From Xiphias gladius (lineage: Eukaryota > Chordata > Actinopteri > Istiophoriformes > Xiphiidae), in contig NC_053401.1 of assembly GCF_016859285.1 (NCBI RefSeq), positions 9,987,969 to 10,051,968 on the forward strand: DNA of 64,000 bases, given 5' to 3'. Shown here piece by piece: positions 54,937 to 64,000 of the stretch. The notes under the pieces are model-generated. The model worked only from the letters and a program-made list of their open reading frames with translations, did no database searches and was not told where the DNA came from. Position numbers and translations under genes: made by a program. Each line of letters begins with the position of its first letter. The first letter of the stretch is position 1.

Positions 54937-55866
54937 CATTATGTACTTACTCTAGTAAGTGAAAAGGTACCACATATCCCCACTCCATGAGTGCTTGTCT
55001 CACTGATCTGAATGAAAGGTGAATGAGGTAAATAATGAAGAAGTGGAGGCTGAAAAGTGTCTTTGTCCTCGCGGGTCTCTATCTAACTTGCTTTCTCTGT
55101 CTTCTCTCTAGTTTCTTTTCTCTTCCTCCGGCTTTTCAACTCCTCTACCTTCACTCTTTCTACTCTTTTCTCCCACTTTACCCCTATTTCTCTCCCTCCC
55201 TTTGCCAGTCCATGCCAGTCGGTGACCATGTGACCCTGTGCACTTCTGTGCCAGGCGGACAAAGAAACCCTTTGAGGTTCAAGAGCTGCCAGATGGGAGG
55301 GGAAAGATTTAAAGGTGACACACATTTCACTTCCTCCTCCACTCTGTCTCTCTGTGTGGGGCCGATAGAAGAAATAAAAAATAGTAGAAGATAGAAGAAA
55401 TAGTCAAGCTGTTGACCCAATTCACGTTGACCTAATTCACTGATCACCGATCAAAATTTCTTTATTTCTCATATTGATTTTGTCTGGTTTTATCATCTGC
55501 TGTGGAATTCTTTGTTTTTCTTCTTAGTTTTCACTACATTTTTAATTATCCATGCCCAATGAACACTGCTCACATGATTGGAATTTAAGTTAACTGAATT
55601 TAAATGAATTTGGACATAAAAAGCAGAAGAAATAGAAAAGAATGGACGCAGTGGAAGGATAGAAAGTGGGAAAGAGAAAAAAAAAGAAGAGATGGAAAAT
55701 CAGAGTCATGTAAAAGAATATGACAGGGAAGAGGAGAGAAGGTGTGTATGTGTGTGTTGTAGGTCCGTCTGTCAACCTTGATCTTAGTTCAACTCCACAT
55801 AAATGGGTCAGTGTGAGAAACAGGAGCCCTGAGCCCAGTCACACACACACAAGGAGACACACACAA

Positions 55867-55901
<35 letters not shown>

Positions 55902-56297
55902 GCTCACGTCAAAGTGAGAGAGAGTTTCCAAATACTCTCAGAAAAGAAGGTGCAGTGTTGTAACTTGTGCCACTAAATCTACAGACGCTTGAGTCAAAAG
56001 CTTTCTCCAGAAGAATGGATGATGCAGAGCATGAAACACAGGTAGAAGATATAGAGACTCAAAGTTGCAGAGCTCGCTGTTTAGACAATCCCTCCGCTGA
56101 TGGAAAAAAAGCTATTTATTTCTGCATTTGCATGAATTAAAGGGCGCAGACGTAACCCGTAAGTTAGATGCTTTCTGTTTTTGGCTCTGAAACAACAGGA
56201 AGAGTTGAGAGAGAAAGGTCTGTGGTCTAATTACTAAACAAAGGACGATAAAGGGGATGTTTGCATGAATGAAAGAATGAATGAGGTCATTCAGGAA

Positions 56298-56362
<65 letters not shown>

Positions 56363-56469
56363 CACTTTCATCCATCTTTGTGTGCCCCAAAGGACCGAGA
56401 CAAAGAAAGAAAAGGGAAAAGAAAATTGGAGCTCTAGTGAAAACTCCTGCATGAATGAGACCTGCCGGT

Positions 56470-56512
<43 letters not shown>

Positions 56513-56543
56513 CTTACCTCCTAAATGAGCCCTCTCGTTCCAT
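41961..56543 (-). CDS. prr5: Proline-rich protein 5 (Protor-1), mTORC2 component, complete
   Basis: PRR5 binds RICTOR within mTOR complex 2. Exons on the - strand: 56543-56518, 53617-53444, 52524-52444, 51313-51207, 49750-49659, 49578-49438, 43370-43226, 43019-42723, 42313-41961, all phase-consistent, giving 471 residues (human 388). The start is MEREGSFRS, preceded in frame by a stop. The conserved core is unmistakable: GTQQRRAGANATWN, SIHNAVISVFQRKDL, LLKTELGSFFTEYLQNQLL, DKIRFYEGQKLLDSLAD, DVLSMLQAIFYPVQGKEPSV, VVSPYLGTNGLYS, AKNPVVRSKSYNVPML, RRHSVSEMTSC. The C-terminus (HVLESFDSEPEQDGIFLDF to RQSVA) also matches PRR5 rather than PRR5L. The extra length lies in the Gly/Ser-rich second exon and the last two Ser/Thr/Pro-rich exons. 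Many 5' splice sites are weak and CA-flanked. A DIRS-like fragment lies antisense in the 6 kb intron 6. Confidence 0.96.
43481..43501. repeat. (AAAG)n microsatellite
   Basis: About five AAAG units within prr5 intron 6. Confidence 0.85.
44000..45340 (+). mobile_element. DIRS-like retroelement fragment (Gag-like part and reverse transcriptase)
   Basis: A TATA box (TATAAAA, 44039-44045) precedes a broken Gag-like part with cysteine/histidine spacing (NCLSCASPLAAFNGHD, then LRHSCHTC, 44150-44260). Next come frameshifted pieces of a reverse transcriptase: ALKGEIASLLRKGDF (about 44525) and MDDIYLKDAYFHVPF with RKYLCFAV (about 44725-44815). A 181-codon open frame (44795-45340) contains ILTYTDNSLILISSQQEDRA (catalytic YxDD altered to YTDN), VQYLGLHLDAQTMNARLSEE and an RNase H-proximal segment. 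The spacing and motifs are those of DIRS-type tyrosine-recombinase elements of fish. No recombinase part is seen. It is inactive and antisense to prr5. Confidence 0.82.
45341..49067. other. Remainder of prr5 intron 6, no recognised feature
   Basis: AT-rich with short open frames only. A T-rich run (47350-47372) and a short CA patch (about 47455-47485) are present. No further exon, RNA gene or identifiable transposon. Confidence 0.5.
49068..49093. repeat. (CA)n microsatellite
   Basis: About 13 CA units in prr5 intron 6, (TG)n in the sense of the gene. Confidence 0.9.
49372..49432. repeat. (TG)n microsatellite at the prr5 exon 6 donor
   Basis: In gene sense this is a (CA)n tract with GACA interruptions beginning 5 nt after the donor gtttac at 49437. 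Confidence 0.95.
51180..51197. repeat. (TG)n microsatellite at the prr5 exon 4 donor
   Basis: In gene sense, about nine CA units start 9 nt after the donor gtacacataa at 51206. Confidence 0.93.
51364..51401. repeat. (CA)n microsatellite upstream of prr5 exon 4
   Basis: In gene sense this is (TG)19 within 90 nt of the acceptor at 51315. Confidence 0.95.
51588..51652. repeat. (CA)n microsatellite in prr5 intron 3
   Basis: About 30 CA units with one TA interruption near the left end. Confidence 0.96.
54702..54800. repeat. Dispersed repeat fragment with TTGATTAATCAATTAGTC core
   Basis: The core is nearly palindromic and resembles a short repeat I know as frequent in fish genomes. It lies in prr5 intron 1; boundaries are uncertain. 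Confidence 0.5.
54861..54931. repeat. (CA)35 microsatellite
   Basis: Uninterrupted CA in prr5 intron 1; (TG)35 in the sense of the gene. Confidence 0.97.
55839..55900. repeat. Imperfect (CA)n microsatellite
   Basis: CA units interrupted by AGGAGA and AAAC in prr5 intron 1. Confidence 0.92.
56300..56360. repeat. (TG)30 microsatellite in prr5 intron 1
   Basis: Uninterrupted TG; (CA)30 in the sense of the gene, about 155-215 nt inside intron 1. Confidence 0.97.
56475..56511. repeat. (TG)18 microsatellite at the prr5 exon 1 donor
   Basis: In gene sense, (CA)18 starts 6 nt after the donor gtaaga at 56517. Confidence 0.97.
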
Positions 56544-56607
56544 GTTAGCCCTGACAGACAGCCGTGACCTAGTGACCGCCTAGTAGCTGCCACCCACCAA
56601 TCAGCAT
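56544..56607 (-). other. prr5: 5' UTR part of the first coding exon of prr5, with a short uORF
   Basis: The acceptor ttttttcag ends at 56608, so the exon opens at 56607. It begins with an out-of-frame ATG that reads 12 codons to a TAG. In the main frame a TAG lies upstream of the start codon, fixing ATG 56543 as the first usable in-frame start. Confidence 0.65.
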
Positions 56608-58745
56608 CTGAAAAAAGAAAACGATCAGAATTACGTGGGAACGTGTTCCCTGCATGTTCTCAGAAAACAAAACCTCAGTCAATTCACTTTGAGCAACCTG
56701 GAGAAAATCAACAGGTTGTTTATTGTGGAAATACTAGAAAAGTTTTGCACAAAAAGATGCTTTCAGCCTATTTATCTTTGAGAACGACAGCGTAAAAGTG
56801 AAACCGCAGACATCTACCATGGTACCGGTAATCATGGTTTACCAGCCGATAGAGATCCTATGTAGTGTACATCATCTGCTGACTACGAAACTTAGCATGT
56901 TTTTCAATACCTGGGGGTTAAATAAAATAAGCTTATATGTGTCACTACACATTGAAAGCTGCATGTTCAATGAGAATTTTAGAAGAAAGTGAGATCAAGC
57001 GAGTTTTGGAAAAGCCATTTTCATTTGTGAAAGATTTAACAGATGAAAGCTGCATCTCGGTTTCAGAGCTGCGTGGTTTTATAACAGGATTTGGCCGTTT
57101 TCAACTTTTTCCAGTGATAGTGTCAAAAAAACACAGACACTGGCAGGCAGAAGTGCACGCCGACTCCCTGTGGATCTGACCCCCGGGGGATGAATGGGCT
57201 GAAAAGAAGGCATAGACTGCACCGGTTTTCACCGGGATGGCTTCTACAAAGAAAAACATATGCCTTTGCTCTCGTTTCAAAGATTCTTTAGTCGCACAAT
57301 GCACACATAGCGGCTTTTGAAACAGCACCGGGGAGCACTGAGGATGGCCAGTGCTCTGTCACTGTTGCCGTGAAAATACCAGAGTTTCTCAGACGGACAC
57401 AGTAAACCCGCTGACACCTGCAGACAGACGAAAAAGGCTTCTACTCCCCGTCTGGCTAACAAGGAAGCAGTATTCTAATCAAATTACGGTAAAGTGGTTG
57501 AGACAGACATTTGATCCCACCACGAACTCAGATGCCCCTACTCGCTCCATCGCTCACAGACACACATCCACACAGAGATAGAGAGACACATACAGTAAAT
57601 CAGGCAGGTTTATAATACAAGGCCAAACGGGGTAAGGCTAAAGCTTCCTCATGACCTATATCACGGTCTTAACCAAAACATTTTTGCCCTATTGTTTTGT
57701 TTGTTTTTTTTTAAATCTGCAGCTTTGTAACAGCATTGATAAAATATGCAACATTAAGGAGCCCGTGGATTACAGTGATAGTTTCAGATTTTTTGGCTAA
57801 GCAAAGCATGTAAAGTCTGCATCGGTCAGAGCAATCATTAAATCTGGTTTATTTTCACGATCAGGGCAATCGTCGTCTGTTTTCTTTAAAATCTGTAGAG
57901 TAGTGAGGTTCAGGCTTTACTTCCTGTAAATTGTATTTGTCGCTATGCAATGTGAGCCATGATCTGCTGTTGTCTGGTGGCTGCAGTGACAGGCGTCACC
58001 TGCTCTATCCTATCTATTAATTTCGTTTTTTTTTTTTATCACGTACTTTTCTTTTAATATCTTTGTGAAGCGCTCTGGACAACACAAACGCCCCTGTGAC
58101 ATAAATTAACTTGATCTGGCAAGATGAAAATAACTTTAACCTTCTGTTTGCGGCAAGCCCCTATGCTGGGGAAAAAGTCAAGGTGAGCCCGCGTAGAGAA
58201 GCCGATTTGAGACCAGAAGGGCAGCCCTTCCAGAACTGTTAAGATTTGTGTCTGGTAAAAAGATGATTAATATTACAACTACATAGATGTCTCTGTCTCA
58301 CTGTGGCTCTGGTAAATCACACATGGCCCCCGCAGAGAGAAATGTATCTGGGCTGAATGACAGACACATGCTCCCAAACTCAATCCGGGTGCTGCGAGAG
58401 TCCTGCTGCCTGTCTCCGACTGGCTCTGTCCCTTTCTTAAGCTCCAGCGCAGTGTGCTTTCCTGCCTTGCTCAAGGGGCTCTCGGACTGCAGTTACATGG
58501 GCTGCGGCTATGCGAACTTAATTCCGCCCCTGGCCGGATCTTCATGAGCAGTCCAGGCGATGGAACCAGCGGACTCCCACTCATTTAAAACCTCACTTCT
58601 CCTGCTCCTCCTCCTCCTCCTCCTCATCGCACCTCTCTCAGCAGTAGACAGTTCGCATTGTAAGTAGATAACAGGGACTCCACTGCTGAAAAATAACACC
58701 CATAATCTACTTCAACTGGAAAACAACACAACACACACACATACA
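56608..58745. other. Probable 5' UTR intron of prr5
   Basis: No conserved coding segment is recognised. A trinucleotide (CTC)n patch lies near 58600-58623. Short open frames here look random. Confidence 0.4.
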
Positions 58746-58748
58746 GAG

Positions 58749-58791
<43 letters not shown>
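58746..58791. repeat. (AG)n microsatellite
   Basis: About 20 AG units interrupted once by CGAGAG at the left end. Confidence 0.95.
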
Positions 58792-59424
58792 ACACCATTC
58801 TGCAGACTGGCACCAGGACAGGGAAATTACCACCCTGTACCACACAAGTGCTCGAGCCTTGAAGCAGGTTTGTCTGCTTTATCAGCTTCAGGGCGCAGAA
58901 CCAGAAGCTGGATGGCTCTGCTGTAAAAAAAAAACCCAACCACCGGTGTCGGTTTTTCAAGCAACTACTCTACCTGGCCAAACGCCCCATCGAGTCCCTT
59001 GCCCCTTGTCTACCAGCGTGGGCAACTGGTGTGCAGTACACCACTTCTACATTACTGCCACGCACTGACAATCTGGACTATATTGCTCGAGGGGAGTAAT
59101 CGATAGCACTTAGTAGGAGGGGGGGGAAAAAAAATTCCCTTTAGGAGAAAACCTATTCTTACGTGGAGTTAAAACGTAAGAGGTATTCGGTTACTTTGAG
59201 GACTTTAAGGGAATAAAATGCTGTTCCTCCGCGCTAACGTCGCGTCGCTCTGCTCGTTTATCTTTACAGAACCGACGCGAGGTCAGCCGCTCTTCTTAAG
59301 TCTGGAGTTAGAGTCGATACTGAATACTCACTTTTTTCAGAAGTCTTCCCGGCAACCTTTTTTCTTTTTTCTTTTTTACAGCAAGCGTGCACTTCGTTAA
59401 AATCGCGCAACTCAGCCGAAAACA

Positions 59425-59625
59425 CCTCCCCGCGCCTCTGCGGGGACTCGAGGGTCTACGCCGGGGGTTGGAACGTCGGTTTTCGCTGTGCGTGACAGCG
59501 CGCGAGGGCTGCGCACGTTCCGCCGAGGAAGATGCGGTGTGCGGGGCTCGCGTGAAGCCCCCGGCGCGAGCTGCGAGCTGTCAGCGCGGCTCTCGGGACT
59601 GTCCGCGGTCGTCAGCGAGGGGGAG
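59425..59625 (-). promoter_or_regulatory. prr5: CpG-rich island, plausible prr5 promoter
   Basis: This is the most CpG-dense block of the window (gcgcgcgagg, ccggcgcgagctgcgagctg and neighbours) in otherwise CpG-poor DNA, about 3 kb upstream of the first prr5 coding exon. Orientation and start site are not determinable from sequence, and the first UTR exon was not located. GA and TG repeats adjoin it at 59622-59736. Confidence 0.45.
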
Positions 59626-59643
59626 AGAGAGAGAGGAGGAAGT

Positions 59644-59674
<31 letters not shown>

Positions 59675-59803
59675 TGTGTGTGTCAAAGAGAGCGACAGTC
59701 TGACAGAGTGACGGTGTGTGTGTGTGTGTGTATGCACACGGGGGGTTCGTGTGCACAATGGTCGATGGGTGAGAAATGTAGCCCTATGGAAATTGTTTGT
59801 GGT

Positions 59804-59834
<31 letters not shown>

Positions 59835-59974
59835 GTTGGCTTTAGTGTAAAAGTATGTGCTAACACACACAGCGGGGGGGAAAAAAAGATAGATGAAAAC
59901 CAAAAGCAAAGAATTACCACTACTGCTGCTCTAGTCTTCTAGCACACACGGTGCGACCAGCAGCTGCGTACACA

Positions 59975-61364
<1,390 letters not shown>

Positions 61365-61847
61365 TAAATCTGGGCTCAGTGTATTTAGCCTCAGTGCGCT
61401 CCTTCTCCTTTTAATACATCCATTGTCATTCCTGTGCAAATAACTGAATCAACAAGTAAAGTTCTGCACAGTCAGTGGTTATTAGGGTATAATACATTTA
61501 AGAAAGTCTGCACCACCTGAAATCTCAGCATACTGCAGCTCCCTTTTCTTAACATACTGTAATTACTGTGTGAAGCTTTCACAACATTAATTCCGTCAGG
61601 TTTTTTTAGGTCTTAATTACACTATTGGCATAAGACGAAGGTGAAAAGCCATATTACCCTGGCCCCCTACACTGAGAAAGAATTATTACATACGTGTAAT
61701 AGATGATAACTGAACAAGACTTCATTGGAATCATGGTTTATCTGCTGAAATAATGTGAATTAGTTTCTAACAAGTGCTAGCTAGATGCTGGTCTAGTCTG
61801 TTGCAAGATTACAGAAAACATAGTCAAACTTTAGAAACAAAGATACT
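61365..61847. other. AT-rich DNA without recognised features
   Basis: Between the Tc1 relic and the TATACA tract I see no exon, RNA gene or repeat boundary. Confidence 0.4.
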
Positions 61848-62015
61848 ATACATATACACACATATACACACATACATACATACATATATATACACATATA
61901 CATACATACATACATATATACACATATACATACATACATACATATACATATACATACATATATACACATACATATACATACATATATACACATACATATA
62001 TATACATACACATAC

Positions 62016-62050
<35 letters not shown>

Positions 62051-62362
62051 CACATACATATATACACATACATATATACACATACATATATACACATACA
62101 CAAATATACATACATATATATATACATACATACATATATACATACATATATATATACATACATACACATATATACATACATATATATATACATACATACA
62201 TACATATACATACATACATATACATAAATATACATGCATATATATATATATACACACACTTATATATACACACACATATATATACACACACATATATATA
62301 CACACACATATATATACACACCCATATATATATACACACCCATATATACATATATATATACA
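61848..62362. repeat. Long compound (TATACA)n/(CATA)n tandem tract
   Basis: About 515 nt of TATACA, CATA and TATACACA units with gradual change along its length. Long open frames of Ile/Tyr/His/Thr or Val/Cys/Met on both strands are artefacts of the repeat. Confidence 0.97.
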
Positions 62363-62460
62363 AGGTGTTTTAATCAAGTATTTACTCATTTACTCAAGTA
62401 CTGAAATACAATTTTAGGGTACTTGAGCGTAAACCGAGTATTTACATTTACCTAGAAAAT
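62363..62460. repeat. Possible dispersed repeat with ACTTGAGTATTT-like motif
   Basis: The stretch with catttactcaagtactgaaa and acttgagcgtaaac resembles a short repeat common near fish genes. Boundaries and family are uncertain. Confidence 0.35.
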
Positions 62461-62984
62461 TTTGCACTGGGTGGCAAAGGGGTAATTAGAGGTTTTGGCA
62501 GGTTGCCATGGGGGCGTGATGGGTCGGGGTCCCTAAAACAATGATATATACTACCTCTGCAGGTGAATAGCCAGTGACTAAAAACATGTTATTTTACTTT
62601 GTGAAATGGTTTGTTACTGTACTGGGAATCATATAAAGAAAGAGCAGACATACAGTACCAGCTGGATTTGTGGCAGGCGTTGGGTCACGTGTCTCCTGTC
62701 TACATTTCTCTCTCCAACAGTTTATAAATAAAGTCGGAAATATCTGCCCTTTCAACAATTAGAAGGCCAAAGCAGCTAGCTTGCCCTGCAGTAGTTAAGA
62801 TCTGAAAGGATCTCTTGGTTAAGCTCAGCGTTTCATATTGTAGGACCATGTGTTTAATACAGCAAGCCTCAATCGCCAATTCGTTCAATAAGCAGCAGTA
62901 ATACTTAGATTGTGGCTAAGATTTTCCCAGTCTACAGTGAAGGTGCAGCATGTTTATGGGAGGGGAGCGAGAGTGTGCGTTCGA

Positions 62985-63200
62985 AAGTTCATGGCAATCC
63001 ATCCAATCCATTTTGAGACATTACACTCAAAACCGCAAACGTTAACCTCGTGGCGGCGCTAGAGAAAAAGTCCAGGGATCAGAAAGGCTTTTAGGATTCA
63101 TCCTCTGGGTATCATGAATGTCAGTGTAAAATTGAATGGCAATTCATCCAGTAGTTGTTGAGATATTTCAGTCTGGACCGAAGTGGCGGACTGACAAGAA
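62985..63200 (+). repeat. Teleost dispersed repeat with internal duplication
   Basis: The motif catggcaatccatccaatcc (62990 region) recurs as aatggcaattcatccagtag (63133 region), separated by ctcgtggcggcgctagag and ggattcatcctctgggtatc, and followed by gagatatttcagtctggacc. I recognise this order from a repeat abundant in many fish genomes. No coding capacity. Confidence 0.72.
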
Positions 63201-63465
63201 GAAGGAAAGAAAGAGGTCTCCGCCTGATCTCGGACTCCTGCCTGAACACGACGTTTTAGTGCAGATTAGAAGCAGCTTTGTAAGCTGGTTGAAAACATTG
63301 GGATTCTTTGTTGTTGGCAGATTGGACTCTCATCATGTTTAATTCATAGCAAAATAATTCCCAGCCAGACCGATACAACAGCAGCCCACTGAAAGTACTG
63401 GACATTACACTGAGTGCTTTTACTGCCAACAGAGAAGGCCACTCAGCAAGCTACACAGACTTTGT

Positions 63466-63471
63466 GTGTCT

Positions 63472-63520
<49 letters not shown>

Positions 63521-63560
63521 TGTGTGTGTGTGTGTGTGTGTGTCTGCGTGTGTGTGAGTG
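63466..63560. repeat. (TG)n microsatellite
   Basis: About 45 TG units with TC interruptions. Confidence 0.96.
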
Positions 63561-64000
63561 TTGTCACTTCAGATCCAACTTGCATTTACAAGTGATTAGC
63601 CCTGTCTGGGCCCATTAGCTGCACAGACTATCTAATGTACAGACCACTACATTAACCACAGAAGTCACTGTGTCACATCAGACAAACTGCACAGTGCGTC
63701 TGCAGAGACCACATCCATATGCAACTCGACTTTACTGACAGCACACTTCCCCCTCCTCCCCTACACACATACACACAAGCGCACGCACAAAACCTTTAAA
63801 CCTCCCGTGCTCCTCCCCCTGTAATAAGGAACAGGTTTATAATAGCAAATTCTACTGGTCAAGGCCAGATTGTAACTTAAAAGTTCTCAGGACTATAAAA
63901 CATAAAAACACACACACACACACAACCAGCAGCAACTGGAAAAACACAGCTTGTCCAGAGTTCACTAATCGCTTAACATTATATAAACAGAGTGCCACTA
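63561..64000. other. Right edge of the window, no gene recognised
   Basis: Contains CA patches near 63764-63788 and 63907-63923. No conserved segment seen. Confidence 0.4.

Noticed and set aside
59387..59845. 152-codon GC-rich open frame in the CpG block
   Set aside because: It runs into GA and TG repeats and has no recognisable domain; high GC and dinucleotide repeats explain the open frame.
61848..62362. Possible CRISPR-like array of repeated units
   Set aside because: There are no unique spacers, the units are 4-8 nt, and this is a vertebrate genome; it is a microsatellite.
61774..62389. Very long open frames on both strands (about 200 codons) over the TATACA tract
   Set aside because: They arise because the 4- and 6-nt repeat units lack stops; composition is only a few residues and there is no coding signature.

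Overview
The window is nuclear genomic DNA from a ray-finned fish, most likely a teleost. The genes are split into short coding exons by compact to medium introns with GT-AG borders. The intergenic DNA is AT-rich and crowded with CA/TG microsatellites, Tc1-like and hAT transposon remnants, a DIRS-type retroelement fragment and repeats familiar from teleosts. There is no bacterial or viral gene content.

Four protein-coding genes can be rebuilt exon by exon with matching splice phases. On the + strand: (1) cpsf6 (CFIm68), coding exons 2-10 at 2167-9599, first exon missing beyond the left edge, followed by a long probable 3' UTR to about 16.56 kb; (2) yeats4 (GAS41), complete, 7 coding exons at 20083-22211; (3) napepld (NAPE-PLD), complete, 9 coding exons at 26993-32469. 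On the - strand: (4) prr5 (Protor-1), complete, 9 coding exons from the start codon at 56543 down to the stop at 41961. napepld and prr5 are tail to tail across a roughly 9.5 kb gap full of transposon debris. A CpG-rich block at 59.4-59.6 kb is a plausible prr5 promoter.

Mobile and repeated DNA: a Tc1-like copy runs off the left edge (1-1195). A second copy of the same family lies inverted at 34.87-36.30 kb, and a different Tc1 family sits at 59975-61364 with recognisable terminal repeats. A 1.32 kb hAT element (6335-7654) with terminal inverted repeats, an 8-bp target duplication and an antisense BED-finger relic lies in a cpsf6 intron. A LINE fragment lies at 39.9-40.26 kb, a DIRS-like fragment at 44.0-45.34 kb inside a prr5 intron, and an unidentified 280-codon coding relic at 38821-39662.

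The genes form no operon-like pathway: cpsf6 acts in poly(A)-site choice, yeats4 in chromatin acetyl-lysine reading, napepld in N-acylethanolamine lipid synthesis and prr5 in mTORC2 signalling. From general knowledge, the human orthologues lie on 12q15 (CPSF6, YEATS4), 7q22 (NAPEPLD) and 22q13 (PRR5), so only the cpsf6-yeats4 neighbourhood is shared with human. The most unusual sequence-level theme is the placement of CA/TG dinucleotide repeats directly at splice sites of yeats4, napepld and especially prr5, where many 5' splice sites are weak. I did not find a wholly new biological system.
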